Source: Flavobacterium sp. (lineage in GTDB: Bacteria > Bacteroidota > Bacteroidia > Flavobacteriales > Flavobacteriaceae). From it: DNA of 37,916 nt. The stretch's first letter is position 1. Every line of letters begins with the position of its first letter. The stretch lies in NCBI RefSeq assembly GCF_027533505.1, contig NZ_JAPZUB010000021.1:1-37916 (forward strand), in the 5' to 3' direction. The notes beneath the pieces were generated by a model. That model saw only the letters and a program-made list of their open reading frames with translations. It was not told the DNA's origin and ran no database searches. Below, piece by piece: positions 17,150 through 27,805 of the stretch. The translations under genes and the position numbers were made by a program.

Positions 17150-18001
17150 TTATTTGTTTAAAATGTGATAGGCAATCAAACCGTCAATGGGGCGTCGCAA
17201 CACATTTCCAATTTGGATGTTATAGCGACTTAAAATGGCGGTAAGTTCTTCTTTTAAATAAAAAGCTATCGAACCCACAAAATGAACCGGTATTGAAGTA
17301 TGTTGCGGGTATTGCATGATATAATTTTCAACAAAATCGACCATTTCCATCTCAATATACTTTTGACAGAAGGGATGATCTTTGTGTTTAATCAAAAACT
17401 TTGCAAACGTAGCCAAATACGCATTGGGATTGGGTTCTTTGTATAAATTGTGTTTGATATAATCCGGGTCAACATTGTACTCCTCTTCAAACTCGAGTGC
17501 CAATTCTTTGGGCATTTTGTTGAAATAGTATCCGCGAATCAAATGGCGTCCAAAACGATTCCCAGAACAATCATCCATGGCGATATACCCTAGGGATTGT
17601 ACTTTTTGATGCAAAACTTTTCCGTCAAAATAGCTGCAATTGGACCCTGTCCCCAAGATACAAACGATGGCTTCTTCATCTTTGGGCGTGGTGGCATAAA
17701 CGGCGGCATAGGTATCTTCATACACCGATACGATGGCCTGCGTGAAATATTCTTTGAACACCTCCGTTAAAAAATCTTTCATGCGGTCGGTGCCACAACC
17801 AGCGCCATAAAAGTACAAATGGGTGGCTTTGTCTTTGTTGTGGGAAATGTCGAACTTATCCTCTAATCGATCGATAATTTCGTCCTTATCCAAAACTTCA
17901 GGATTTAAGCCCAACGATTGCGTGGTAAACAAAACTTTACCACTTTCATCTTTAGCAATCCAATCGGCTTTGGTTGATCCACTATCTACTAATAATTTCA
18001 T
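17150..18001 (-). CDS. BadF/BadG-type ATPase, N-acetylglucosamine kinase-like
   Basis: This 283-aa protein of the BadF/BadG/BcrA/BcrD ATPase family has the ASKHA fold, which includes eukaryotic NAGK and bacterial MurK. The phosphate-1 loop is DSGSTKADW (6-14), phosphate-2 is ILGTGSN (115-121), and the putative sugar-facing segments are GYIAMDDCSGNRFGRHL (138-154) and YEDTYAA (94-100). In flavobacteria it is commonly called N-acetylglucosamine kinase. It could return GlcNAc or MurNAc from peptidoglycan turnover to metabolism, matching the NagZ-like and amidase genes nearby. It is downstream of gapA, from which it is separated by an intrinsic terminator, and is followed by another. Confidence 0.82.
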   Translation of the reverse strand: MKLLVDSGSTKADWIAKDESGKVLFTTQSLGLNPEVLDKDEIIDRLEDKFDISHNKDKATHLYFYGAGCGTDRMKDFLTEVFKEYFTQAIVSVYEDTYAAVYATTPKDEEAIVCILGTGSNCSYFDGKVLHQKVQSLGYIAMDDCSGNRFGRHLIRGYYFNKMPKELALEFEEEYNVDPDYIKHNLYKEPNPNAYLATFAKFLIKHKDHPFCQKYIEMEMVDFVENYIMQYPQHTSIPVHFVGSIAFYLKEELTAILSRYNIQIGNVLRRPIDGLIAYHILNK

Positions 18002-18023
18002 AGGTTTGGGTTTGGTTAGTCAC

Positions 18024-18067
18024 AAAAAATCCCGAAAAGTTTACAGCGCAAACACTTTCGGGATTTT
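18024..18067 (-). terminator. intrinsic terminator after gapA
   Basis: The 12-bp arms AAAATCCCGAAA (18026-18037) and TTTCGGGATTTT (18056-18067) are perfect complements, with a loop that itself contains GTTT/AAAC. On the minus strand the stem is followed by a T-tract. It lies 4 bp beyond the gapA stop, so pfkA-gapA form their own transcription unit and the kinase gene needs read-through or its own promoter. Confidence 0.82.
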
Positions 18068-18071
18068 ATAG

Positions 18072-19091
<1,020 letters not shown>

Positions 19092-19112
19092 TTAAACTTG
19101 ATTATTAATAAT

Positions 19113-20099
19113 TTAGATGGTCATGATATCGGACACGCGAACCAATTCCAAATCAATTTCGGTATGCCCTTTAATGGCTTGTTCCAAAGGTGTGAGCGCT
19201 ACTTTGTCGTTGAGTAACCCGACCATGAAATTGGACTTGCCTTCCAAAAGCGATTCGACTGCTTTTACGCCCAATCGCGAGGCCAATACCCGGTCAAAAC
19301 AAGAGGGGGATCCACCGCGTTGCATATGTCCTAACACCGATACACGAACATCGTATTCGGGCATGTTTTGTTCGACATAATCTTTTAATTCGAAGACATT
19401 TTTACCAATTTTATCGCCTTCTGCCACCACAACGATAGAAGATGATTTACCCGACAATTTACTGCGTCGTAACGATTCGAGTAAACGCTCTAATCCCAAA
19501 TCTTCTTCGGGAATAAGAATTTCTTCGGCACCTGCACCGATTCCGGCATTTAAAGCGATATGACCGGCATCACGGCCCATCACTTCCACAAAAAACAAAC
19601 GATTATGGGAACTGGCTGTATCGCGAATTTTATCAATTACTTCGACTACGGTATTTAAGGCTGTATCGTAACCTAATGTATGACTGGTGCCGAATATATC
19701 GTTATCAATCGTTCCTGGAATTCCAATCACCGGAATTTTATATTCTTTATTAAAAACTTCAGCTCCGGTAAACGAACCGTCTCCACCGATAACAACCAAG
19801 GCTTCAATACCCGCTTCTTTCAAATTTTCATACGCTTTGGCTCTTCCCTCAGCCGTCATGAATTCTTTAGAGCGAGCCGACTTCAAAATAGTGCCGCCTT
19901 TATTGACGATATTGTGAACCGAGCGCGGTCCCATTTCTTTAAAATCACCTTCAATCATACCTTGATAACCGCGGTATATCCCCATACAATCGACATTGTA
20001 ATAGGCACAAGCACGAACTACCGAACGAATGGCTGCATTCATACCTGGGGAATCCCCACCGGATGTTAGTACGCCAATCTTTTTTATTCTTTTTGACAT
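19113..20099 (-). CDS. pfkA: ATP-dependent 6-phosphofructokinase
   Basis: This is a 328-aa phosphofructokinase with TSGGDSPGMNAAIR (12-25), GGDGS (105-109) and the catalytic PGTIDND (128-134, base D132). The Gly residues at 108 and 129 correspond to the positions that distinguish ATP-dependent from pyrophosphate-dependent enzymes, so ATP is the likely donor. An in-frame GTG at 20108 would add three residues. The ATG at 20097-20099 gives the family-typical MSKRIKKIGVLTSGGD start. It is upstream of gapA and co-transcribed. On the minus strand the leader contains CAGGTTTG, one base short of a -7 box. Confidence 0.95.
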   Translation of the reverse strand: MSKRIKKIGVLTSGGDSPGMNAAIRSVVRACAYYNVDCMGIYRGYQGMIEGDFKEMGPRSVHNIVNKGGTILKSARSKEFMTAEGRAKAYENLKEAGIEALVVIGGDGSFTGAEVFNKEYKIPVIGIPGTIDNDIFGTSHTLGYDTALNTVVEVIDKIRDTASSHNRLFFVEVMGRDAGHIALNAGIGAGAEEILIPEEDLGLERLLESLRRSKLSGKSSSIVVVAEGDKIGKNVFELKDYVEQNMPEYDVRVSVLGHMQRGGSPSCFDRVLASRLGVKAVESLLEGKSNFMVGLLNDKVALTPLEQAIKGHTEIDLELVRVSDIMTI

Positions 20100-20160
20100 A
20101 TTCCTCACTTTAATAATGTAAAATTAGCAAACCTGTAGGATATAGAATAGGACGTTTTTA

Positions 20161-20216
20161 CCGATTTCACAAAATCGGCAAACTTCAAACGATTTCGTTG
20201 ATAAGTTTACGGTTTT
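20161..20216. repeat. pair of inverted repeats between tamB and pfkA
   Basis: CCGATTT (20161-20167) and AAATCGG (20172-20178) form a 7-bp stem with a 4-nt loop. Next to it, the stretch from about 20180 to 20208 forms an imperfect stem (AAACTT...AAGTTT with ACGA/TCGT). On the minus strand the first is not followed by a T-run, so I do not call it a terminator. The two lie in the tamB 3' region and pfkA leader. Confidence 0.4.
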
Positions 20217-20250
20217 TTAAATAAAAGAAAGCGAATTTATCAATGCCGCG

Positions 20251-23200
20251 TTAATCATCGTGAGGGACAGCCTCTTGATTGGGTTTGGGCAATTCTTGCG
20301 ATTTTTCTTTTTTCTCTTTACCCGTTTCCATATCGATATAATCAGGTAAATGTCCCGAATCAGCGGGTAAATCGTGGGAAGCTGATTCGACTTGCACCGC
20401 TTTTTTACCGAAGATTTTTTTAATCAATTCATTAAACGTATCAAAGTCTACTTCATACGACACCCCTGCACCTTGCGTATACCCAACGCCTTGACCGATA
20501 TAATTGATATCATTTTCACGGTTGAAGACACGTAAATTCAAGGTTCCATCTTCATTGACGCGATACTGCGCTTCAAAATTACCTACAATCGCCGTTTGCG
20601 ACACTCCTCCTGTAGGTACACCGACCCGACCATTGATTGTTATTCGGTCATTAATTTGGGTTGTAATATTAGCCACCAAACGACCGTCGGTTGGCGTTAA
20701 AGCGGTTCGATCGGCTTGACTATACGTTACATCGAGAATAAATTTCCCTTCTTTATCATTGAATAAATCGCCAAACAAGGCCCCCGCCTTTTCATAAAAA
20801 CTGTTGGTAATTTGGGATTGACTTAAACCCTCGGGACTCAAAAATCCTCCCGTCGATAAAAGATAGAGCGCTTGCGTTTGACGTGTATCGCGGTCACTGA
20901 GTTTGGTTTCGATTTCGGAGCGCATTACCGAACTCACATTGGGAAAATTGATGGCAAAATCGGGTTCGGGAGCCAAAACCGTTCCTTTTAAAGAAATAAC
21001 CACATCCACGGGAATCTTGCGATTGAACGAAGCATTTTCCACCAAAACAGCGGGATTGGCGGTAATGTTTTGCGAAACCGCCTCCAGATTCAATTGCGCG
21101 CGGTACGGGTTGCCTTCCCATACAATGGAGCCAAATCGTTTTACCTTAAACTTTTTATCAATCAAACCACCGTATTTGAAATTATAGTAGCCATCCCAAA
21201 CTTGAAAGTCGCCTGTCATTTCAAACTTCCCCAGCGTATTAATATTCATAAATAAAGTCCCCACTCCGGTTCCGCGCATCCCATGTTTGGACTCGCGATT
21301 CAAGATCACTTCAATATTGGCCACTGGAGTGATATTGAACTCAAAATTCATTTGCAAGCCGTTGTAATTACGAATGAACTCAGCATCTCTTGGAGTTTCG
21401 CCATTTTTCTCTTGACGCGTTAAAAAATGAATGTAATTGTTTTCCGAGACGGCATCTGCGTCATTGATAGGGATTTTTATATCGGTTCCTTTTTGTGAAG
21501 TGGCCACCACATCAATCTCTAAACCGTCGGTGGGGCCTTTAATCGTAGCTGATCCATCGATGAAAGCGGTACCAAAATAAGCGGCGTCTTCTTTATCTTG
21601 CGTATCTAAGGCTAAAATTCTATTGGAGGCAATGTTCAAATCCAATTCCCAATTTCCAAACTGTTTGTGGCGAACAAAACCTTGTAAAGTCCCTTCTGTA
21701 TTGTATTTCGAATCCAAAATTCGGGTACGTTGAATGATAAAACGGTCCTGCGTTACATCGACAATCGAATTGGGTTGCATTTCGTAATCGACATTCAAAT
21801 ACGGAATGGTAACTCCCGCTTCATCTACAAACAAGCGTCCGTTGTAATCTACATTATTGATGTTCCCATCGATTCGCGCATTTCCTGAGACAAAACCGCG
21901 AATCTTGGTCAAAACGTCTCCGCCCAAATGATCGAGTACCCCCAAATTGAACTTCTGAAAATTTACATCCAAATCGACAAAAGTTTCACCCGCTTGGGTT
22001 CTCAAATTCCCATCAGCGGTAAACGATCGGAAAAGTTCGTTTTCAATAGTTGAATAAATATCAAAGCGACTGAAGTCTTCGTTTCCTTTAATTTGTAAAT
22101 TCAAATCCCCTAACACATTTTCATTGACCAATAATTCGTCGATTTCCACTTGTGCTGTGGGTTGATACACGGCTTCTTTTTGTTTGATATTGACCGCACC
22201 ATTTACCTTTCCTTCAAACACAAACTGCGGAACATCGGGCGTAATTTTGTTCAAATTAACATCGTGAAACGTGAGCTTTAAATCCTTACTTTTTTGCCCA
22301 TTATTGATCGATCCACTGAGGGCCATGAATTCATTATCATGGGAAATGAGTAAATCGTCAAAGCGAAAGTTATTTAAATTTTTATCAAAAACAATGCGGT
22401 TCTTATCGTCATCGCTGCGGTTGATGTACCACAAATAGTCTTTGAACATGACTTCTGATTTTCGAAAACCAATCACGTTATTTTTTTGAGCGTCTATGGT
22501 GTGGTACAGGTTTAAGTTGTAAAAGTCGTTTCCTTTTTCACCGCCTTTAAACTCGGTTCGAAAAGCGAGGGTATCTTTGGCTGTGGTATTGATTAAAGAA
22601 AATTCACGAATTTTATAGTACTTTGTTTTTAGGGTGTCTAATTGAACATAAGTATTGTACAACGGATTTTTATTGTCGATTTCTAGTACGAAATTATCCA
22701 AATGATTGCCAAAAACATCGACTGTTTTGGAGGTCAAATCCATTTTAAAATCGTTTTCATCACTGCGAATAACCCCGGTTAAACGCGCATCCTCACTGAA
22801 TGAAATTTCAGGATTAATGATTTCGATGATTTTATGAAATTCTACAAAGTCAAACTTCACATACTGCCCTTTTTTGAGTGTATTGGGACGGTAATTGGCA
22901 TACAGACTTCCCAAGGAATTTTCGACCATTTTGGCGATTTGTTCGAACTCAAATTTGCCTTGAATTTTACCGTTAACTTCGTTGGGGGAATACAGGGTAA
23001 CTACATGTTCGTTTTCGCTATTAAAAGAGGAATTTAACGTGAGGTAATCAAAAAAGTATTGGTCTTTTTTGTTGATGTATGAAGCGTTAGTCAATACCAA
23101 ATCGCCTTTCATGGTATCAATAGAACTCCCTGTTATTTTGGTCACGATATCGCCGCGAAAAACAGCAACGTCATCCTTTGAAAAATTCAATCGCTTCAAA

Positions 23201-24780
23201 TTGGCATAATCTACTCGGGCATGAAAATCATACACATTTTCCTTCTTACTTAAGTCTACAATTCCGTCAAAATCAAAAAATAAGTTGGGGTCGTTTACAT
23301 TAATTTTCCCTTTAAAATAAGGCTTTTTGAAATTTCCGTTGGCGAGAATATTTTGGTAGGTGTAACGGTTGTACTCCATACTTTGAACCCCACCCGAAAA
23401 ACGAATATCCAAATATTTTTCAACAAATCCTTTCCCATCGACGGTTACATTAAGACTTACTTTTCCTAAATCAGAACGCCCTAAGAATCGACCCAAATCA
23501 AATTGATTCATGGCCAAAACCCCCGAATAAGAAGCATTGTCGATGTGATCAATATTGGACATTGTCAAATTACTACTCAATTGTCCTAGTAAAGTCACTA
23601 AATTAAAGTCCGCCTCAATCGTTTTGGGCGTAATTTCGGCAGTTCCATCGAGTTGAAATTGCCCTAGTTTTTGAAGTGAAGAAGGTAATTTTTTTCCAAG
23701 AACATTGGGAAGTAATGCGGTGAGGTCATCATAATTGGAGGAAACTTTTTTGAATTTTCCTTTCATGTAAAAATCACCTTCGTTGCGTGTAGCAAACAAA
23801 TTTCTAAAATTAACTGTACCTACAATTTCAGAATTTAAAAGATCGCGTAAAATTAATCGCCGAGCGGTAAAATTATTGAGGGTACCCTCCAATTTCCCCG
23901 AAAAATTGATGCGGTTGTTTTTTCCCATTTCGCTGTAAAAAAAGCGAATATCATTGGTTGCAATAGAGGCCAACTGGGTAGTGATGTCGAAGCGAACTTT
24001 ATTGTTAAAATCGGCAAAATCTTTTCGTTCATAGCGAAGAATGATATCGCCTTTGAAATGCGACTCTGCTGTCTTTAAGTCTGTTTTTTCTAGCCGAATA
24101 TTTTGCTTCGTATAGGTAAACTGGGTCTCCATTTGGGTGACCTCCAAGCCACGATGGTCCTGAAAAGCCATCCGGTCGACATGGGTATAGACATTGGGTC
24201 CTTTGATTTTAAAATCAGACAACACTGCATTTATCCTCGTAAAGTCAACGTCTTTCGGTACTTTCCGGTTGTAATCGGTCATTCGGAAGGTACTGTTTTT
24301 TAAGGTAATCGCTTCTGCGAGCATGCGAAATTTGCCCGAAGAAGGTTTTCCATCATCAAAGGCAGCCACAAAATCATCCAAATTGGTATCGCGCTTTCCT
24401 TTAGGGGTTTTGACATCCAACAAAAGTTGGTCTACTTCCATTTTTCCAAAATAGAGGTTGCCCGCCAACAAAGAGTTTACATCCGATAAGGTAGTACGAA
24501 TGCGTTGGGCAAAAATCAAGGTATCTTTGGTACTGTCGCGAACAATTACCTCTTTGAGTTGTACGCCTCCAAAAACAGTTATTTCAACGCGATGTACTTG
24601 AATATTGGTGCCATAATCGCGGTTAATTTGCTCGGTAAAATATTGGGCTATACGCGTTTGTACCACAGGAAGAGAGAGCGCAATAGCTGTAAAAATAAAC
24701 AAAAGAAGTAACGCCAAAAGTGTACGAAGTACAATCTTCCGAATCTTTTTTCTGCGTGTATTTGTTTTTTTCTCTTCCAA
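20251..24780 (-). CDS. tamB: translocation and assembly module protein TamB
   Basis: This very large (1509 aa) envelope protein is of the TamB/AsmA-like type, which bridges inner and outer membranes and is thought to help outer-membrane protein assembly or phospholipid transport. A basic N-terminus (KTNTRRKKIRK) precedes a single membrane anchor (about 18-37). The body is thousands of bases of short repeating beta-strands, as in a beta-taco groove. The C-terminal part (about 1040-1440) matches the TamB/DUF490 domain, with the conserved end region (DIPADVV-like strands, LLSTGGFLSPEG, ITTQINDRITINGRVG). The last ~60 residues are charged and disordered. It is divergent from tsaD. The reading frame is intact throughout. 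Confidence 0.9.
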   Translation of the reverse strand: MEEKKTNTRRKKIRKIVLRTLLALLLLFIFTAIALSLPVVQTRIAQYFTEQINRDYGTNIQVHRVEITVFGGVQLKEVIVRDSTKDTLIFAQRIRTTLSDVNSLLAGNLYFGKMEVDQLLLDVKTPKGKRDTNLDDFVAAFDDGKPSSGKFRMLAEAITLKNSTFRMTDYNRKVPKDVDFTRINAVLSDFKIKGPNVYTHVDRMAFQDHRGLEVTQMETQFTYTKQNIRLEKTDLKTAESHFKGDIILRYERKDFADFNNKVRFDITTQLASIATNDIRFFYSEMGKNNRINFSGKLEGTLNNFTARRLILRDLLNSEIVGTVNFRNLFATRNEGDFYMKGKFKKVSSNYDDLTALLPNVLGKKLPSSLQKLGQFQLDGTAEITPKTIEADFNLVTLLGQLSSNLTMSNIDHIDNASYSGVLAMNQFDLGRFLGRSDLGKVSLNVTVDGKGFVEKYLDIRFSGGVQSMEYNRYTYQNILANGNFKKPYFKGKINVNDPNLFFDFDGIVDLSKKENVYDFHARVDYANLKRLNFSKDDVAVFRGDIVTKITGSSIDTMKGDLVLTNASYINKKDQYFFDYLTLNSSFNSENEHVVTLYSPNEVNGKIQGKFEFEQIAKMVENSLGSLYANYRPNTLKKGQYVKFDFVEFHKIIEIINPEISFSEDARLTGVIRSDENDFKMDLTSKTVDVFGNHLDNFVLEIDNKNPLYNTYVQLDTLKTKYYKIREFSLINTTAKDTLAFRTEFKGGEKGNDFYNLNLYHTIDAQKNNVIGFRKSEVMFKDYLWYINRSDDDKNRIVFDKNLNNFRFDDLLISHDNEFMALSGSINNGQKSKDLKLTFHDVNLNKITPDVPQFVFEGKVNGAVNIKQKEAVYQPTAQVEIDELLVNENVLGDLNLQIKGNEDFSRFDIYSTIENELFRSFTADGNLRTQAGETFVDLDVNFQKFNLGVLDHLGGDVLTKIRGFVSGNARIDGNINNVDYNGRLFVDEAGVTIPYLNVDYEMQPNSIVDVTQDRFIIQRTRILDSKYNTEGTLQGFVRHKQFGNWELDLNIASNRILALDTQDKEDAAYFGTAFIDGSATIKGPTDGLEIDVVATSQKGTDIKIPINDADAVSENNYIHFLTRQEKNGETPRDAEFIRNYNGLQMNFEFNITPVANIEVILNRESKHGMRGTGVGTLFMNINTLGKFEMTGDFQVWDGYYNFKYGGLIDKKFKVKRFGSIVWEGNPYRAQLNLEAVSQNITANPAVLVENASFNRKIPVDVVISLKGTVLAPEPDFAINFPNVSSVMRSEIETKLSDRDTRQTQALYLLSTGGFLSPEGLSQSQITNSFYEKAGALFGDLFNDKEGKFILDVTYSQADRTALTPTDGRLVANITTQINDRITINGRVGVPTGGVSQTAIVGNFEAQYRVNEDGTLNLRVFNRENDINYIGQGVGYTQGAGVSYEVDFDTFNELIKKIFGKKAVQVESASHDLPADSGHLPDYIDMETGKEKKEKSQELPKPNQEAVPHDD

Positions 24781-24816
24781 AATAAGGGTTACGAATGGTC
24801 TAAATACGAAAAAGCG

Positions 24817-24831
24817 TACCTTTGCAAAGGT
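24817..24831 (+). promoter_or_regulatory. promoter -7 box inside a palindrome, tsaD/tamB divergent region
   Basis: TACCTTTG (24817-24824) matches TAnnTTTG exactly and points toward tsaD. It is embedded in the perfect 14-bp palindrome ACCTTTGCAAAGGT (24818-24831). The minus-strand copy reads CACCTTTG, one base from consensus, so the site may also serve tamB. I see no convincing upstream TTG at standard spacing. Confidence 0.5.
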
Positions 24832-24886
24832 GTAAAAATACAGGATTTACGCTGTTGAAACCAAATTTAAACAAAAATTGTGCCTG

Positions 24887-25909
24887 ATGTCGCAAGGTCC
24901 TATTTATATTTTAGCTTTAGAGAGTTCGTGTGATGATACGGCCGCGGCGGTATTGCGCAACACCACAGTGCTTTCAAATGTCGTAGCACGTCAACAAATC
25001 CATGAAGAATATGGAGGCGTTGTGCCCGAATTAGCGTCACGTGCCCATCAACAAAACATTGTTCCTGTGGTTGATGTAGCGCTGAAAAAAGCGGGCATTT
25101 CCCGAGAGCAATTGCATGCGATCGCTTTTACCCAAGGCCCCGGATTGATGGGGTCACTTTTGGTGGGAACTTCTTTTGCCAAATCGATGGCGATGGGATT
25201 ACAAATTCCATTGCTGGCGGTCAATCACATGCATGCGCATATTTTAGCCCATTTTATCACCGAGGAAGGCTACGATATCCCCGAGTTTCCCTTTTTGGCT
25301 TTAACCATATCGGGAGGACATACACAAATTGTTCAGGTGAATGATTATTTTGATTTAAAAGTGATCGGAGAAACCACCGATGACGCTGTGGGCGAAGCCT
25401 TTGATAAGTCCGCAAAAATACTCGGATTACCCTATCCTGGGGGACCTTTGATTGACCAATGGGCAAAAGAAGGCAATCCAAAACGATTTCCTTTTACGCG
25501 TCCCAAAGTAGACGGACTGAATTTTAGTTTCTCAGGGCTTAAGACCCAAATTTTGTATTTCATTCAAAAAAATACGGCAGCGAATCCTAACTTTATTGAA
25601 GAAAATAAAGCCGATATTTGTGCTTCCATTCAACACATTATTATTGCCATCCTTATGGAAAAATTGGAAATGGCCGTGACCGAAACAGGAATTTCTCGAA
25701 TTGCCATTGGCGGAGGTGTTTCGGCCAACTCCGGAATTCGTAACGCTTTGGTGGAGGCCCGTGTGCAAAAAGGATGGAAAACCTTCATTCCCAAGTTTGA
25801 ATACACCACCGACAACGCAGCCATGATTGGAATTGTAGGGTATTATCTTTATTTAAATCAACACTACGCATCGCGCGATGTTGTTGCCAAAGCACGCATT
25901 CCTTTTTAA
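24887..25909 (+). CDS. tsaD: tRNA N6-adenosine threonylcarbamoyltransferase TsaD
   Basis: TsaD transfers the threonylcarbamoyl group to A37 of ANN-decoding tRNAs, with TsaB and TsaE. This 340-aa Kae1/YgjD ASKHA protein begins IYILALESSCDDTAAAV, carries the metal-binding NHMHAH (H114, H118), the nucleotide loop SGGHTQIV and GGGVSANSGIR near the end. An in-frame TTG at 24878 could extend it by three residues, but the ATG at 24887 matches the family. It heads a plus-strand run with rsmE 2 bp downstream, forming a translation-related pair. Confidence 0.95.
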   Translation: MSQGPIYILALESSCDDTAAAVLRNTTVLSNVVARQQIHEEYGGVVPELASRAHQQNIVPVVDVALKKAGISREQLHAIAFTQGPGLMGSLLVGTSFAKSMAMGLQIPLLAVNHMHAHILAHFITEEGYDIPEFPFLALTISGGHTQIVQVNDYFDLKVIGETTDDAVGEAFDKSAKILGLPYPGGPLIDQWAKEGNPKRFPFTRPKVDGLNFSFSGLKTQILYFIQKNTAANPNFIEENKADICASIQHIIIAILMEKLEMAVTETGISRIAIGGGVSANSGIRNALVEARVQKGWKTFIPKFEYTTDNAAMIGIVGYYLYLNQHYASRDVVAKARIPF

Positions 25910-25911
25910 CC

Positions 25912-26631
25912 ATGCAACTGTTTTATAATTCAGCACTTACCCCCGAAACAAAAAGCTTTACGTTTGATCGTGAGGAAAGTCGACATATAATTAAAGTATT
26001 ACGAAAAAAAGAAGGCGATAGCATACATGTGACCAATGGTTTAGGTAATTTATTTCATACCCGCATTACCTTGGCTTCAGACCACAAATGTACGGTTGAA
26101 ATTGTAGAATGTTCCTTTCAAAAAACAGCCTCCTATCGATTGCATTTGGCCGTAGCGCCCACCAAAATGAATGAACGTTACGAATGGTTTTTGGAAAAAG
26201 CAACCGAGATTGGCATCCATACCATCACCCCCATTCTTTGCGATCATTCGGAGCGAACTGTATTCAAAACCGAGCGGATGGAAAAAATCATCATTGCCGC
26301 GATGAAGCAATCCAACCAACTGTTTCTACCCCAATTACAATCCCCCGTACCTTTCGCTACGTTTACACAAGCCCCTTTTTCGGGTCAAAAATTCATAGCC
26401 CATTGCGACGAAAGCCACCGCCAGTCGTTGCAGGAGGCCCTGAAAACGCAAGAAGATGTACTGATTTTGATCGGACCCGAGGGTGATTTTTCTGTTAAAG
26501 AAATTGAAAGTGCTTGTGCAAAAGGTTTTGTTCCAATAACTTTGGGTAATACTCGACTACGAACCGAAACGGCCGCAGTTGTAGCCTGTCACAGTGTAGT
26601 GTTTAAAAATGAAGCGTATGAGAATAAATAG
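25912..26631 (+). CDS. rsmE: 16S rRNA (uracil1498-N3)-methyltransferase RsmE
   Basis: This 239-aa SPOUT-class methyltransferase has an N-terminal PUA-like RNA-binding part (about 1-70, with EESRHIIKVLRKKEGD) and a C-terminal knotted SAM-binding domain with GPEGDFSVKEIE and LGNTRLRTETAAVVA, both RsmE signatures. It methylates U1498 in the decoding region of 16S rRNA. It starts 2 bp after tsaD and its 3' end overlaps the thioredoxin-fold gene by 23 bp, so the three are translationally coupled. Confidence 0.94.
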   Translation: MQLFYNSALTPETKSFTFDREESRHIIKVLRKKEGDSIHVTNGLGNLFHTRITLASDHKCTVEIVECSFQKTASYRLHLAVAPTKMNERYEWFLEKATEIGIHTITPILCDHSERTVFKTERMEKIIIAAMKQSNQLFLPQLQSPVPFATFTQAPFSGQKFIAHCDESHRQSLQEALKTQEDVLILIGPEGDFSVKEIESACAKGFVPITLGNTRLRTETAAVVACHSVVFKNEAYENK

Positions 26632-27805
26632 TTTTCTTTTTTGTTTTTTAATGAGTGCTTTGGGTTGGTCACAAGCCAACGTTATTTTTAAAGATCGTAA
26701 TTATTTTGAAGCACAAAATGAAGCCCGTGAAAAAAACAAACCGCTAGTAGTAATGTTTTATGCCCATTGGTGTGAACATTGTAAAAAAATGAAAAGTTCA
26801 GTTTTGCAAGATACGGATGTGGTGCTATTTTACGCTCAAAATTACATTACCGTAGCCGTTGATGCTGAAAGTGATGCGGGAAGTGCTTTGAAGCAAAAAT
26901 TTAAAAATGATTGTAAGGTTCGCTCCTATCCTACCTTTGCTTATTTTTCTCCGAAAGAAGTCTATTGGGGTGGATTTTCGGGCGAAATGAAAAAGGAAAG
27001 TTTCATCGAAGAAGGCAGCAAGTTATTGCAATCCGAAAATCAATTGCCCCAACTCAAAGCTGCATTTGAAGTCGCCGTTAGTAATCCCGAAGCCTGTTTA
27101 AAATACATCGCTTCCGTTCGTAAAGCGGGTTTTGATGCCACTTCGATTGCACAACGCTATCTCAAAACGGTTTCGAAAGAGAATTTATTTACCGAATTGA
27201 ACTGGCGAATCATTGCGAATGGTATCAATACAGTTGAAGCTCCCGAATTTCAGTGGATTATTGACTATCAAAAAGAATTTGGACAAGCTGCTAGTCCACA
27301 ACGGGTTGAGAAAAAAATTATTTTCACTGTTCAAGATAACCTACGAAGTGCCGCCGATGCATTGGACACCCTAAATTATCGCAAAAAAAGAGTTTTTGTC
27401 GAGAAAATTCAGTGGCGAAAAACCGATTCATTAGTATACAAATACGATACGCAATTGTATGCTAATGTGCAAGATTGGAAACGCTACCAACAAGTTACCC
27501 TGGAGAAAACAGATGCCTTTGCGGCAAAAGATGCCAACCAATTGATCGAGAATGCTTCGGTGTATTTGAATTACATCCAACAGCCCGAAGCGTTACGTAA
27601 GGCCATCACTTGGGTTGACAAAGCCATCGCACTCAGTGAAAACGCCGAAAAACACTTGGTAAAAGCCAAATTATACCTCAAACTGAAAGATAAAAATGAA
27701 GCGCTCCAAGCTGCCGAAACCGCCAAAAAATGGTCGGAACAGATGGGTTGGAGCAGTGCTGAAAGTGATACTGTAATTAAAGAAATAAAAGCCGCCAAAC
27801 TATGA
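26609..27805 (+). CDS. exported thioredoxin-fold protein
   Basis: This is a 398-aa protein. The signal peptide (about 1-22, LGWSQA) starts at ATG 26609; ATG 26618 (residue 4) is an equally good start, and both lie inside the end of rsmE. A thioredoxin domain (about 24-145) carries the redox motif CEHC (C55, C58) in VVMFYAHWCEHCKKM. The second half (about 150-398) is helical and Lys/Ala-rich, with TPR-like segments near the end. The likely role is a periplasmic disulfide reductase or maturation factor. The partner is unknown. It overlaps the downstream DUF4159 gene by 4 bp (ATGA), which suggests joint action. Confidence 0.82.
   Translation: MKRMRINSFLFCFLMSALGWSQANVIFKDRNYFEAQNEAREKNKPLVVMFYAHWCEHCKKMKSSVLQDTDVVLFYAQNYITVAVDAESDAGSALKQKFKNDCKVRSYPTFAYFSPKEVYWGGFSGEMKKESFIEEGSKLLQSENQLPQLKAAFEVAVSNPEACLKYIASVRKAGFDATSIAQRYLKTVSKENLFTELNWRIIANGINTVEAPEFQWIIDYQKEFGQAASPQRVEKKIIFTVQDNLRSAADALDTLNYRKKRVFVEKIQWRKTDSLVYKYDTQLYANVQDWKRYQQVTLEKTDAFAAKDANQLIENASVYLNYIQQPEALRKAITWVDKAIALSENAEKHLVKAKLYLKLKDKNEALQAAETAKKWSEQMGWSSAESDTVIKEIKAAKL

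Noticed and set aside
20161..20178. Terminator for tamB
   Set aside because: The 7-bp hairpin is not followed by a T-run on the minus strand. I list it only as an inverted repeat.
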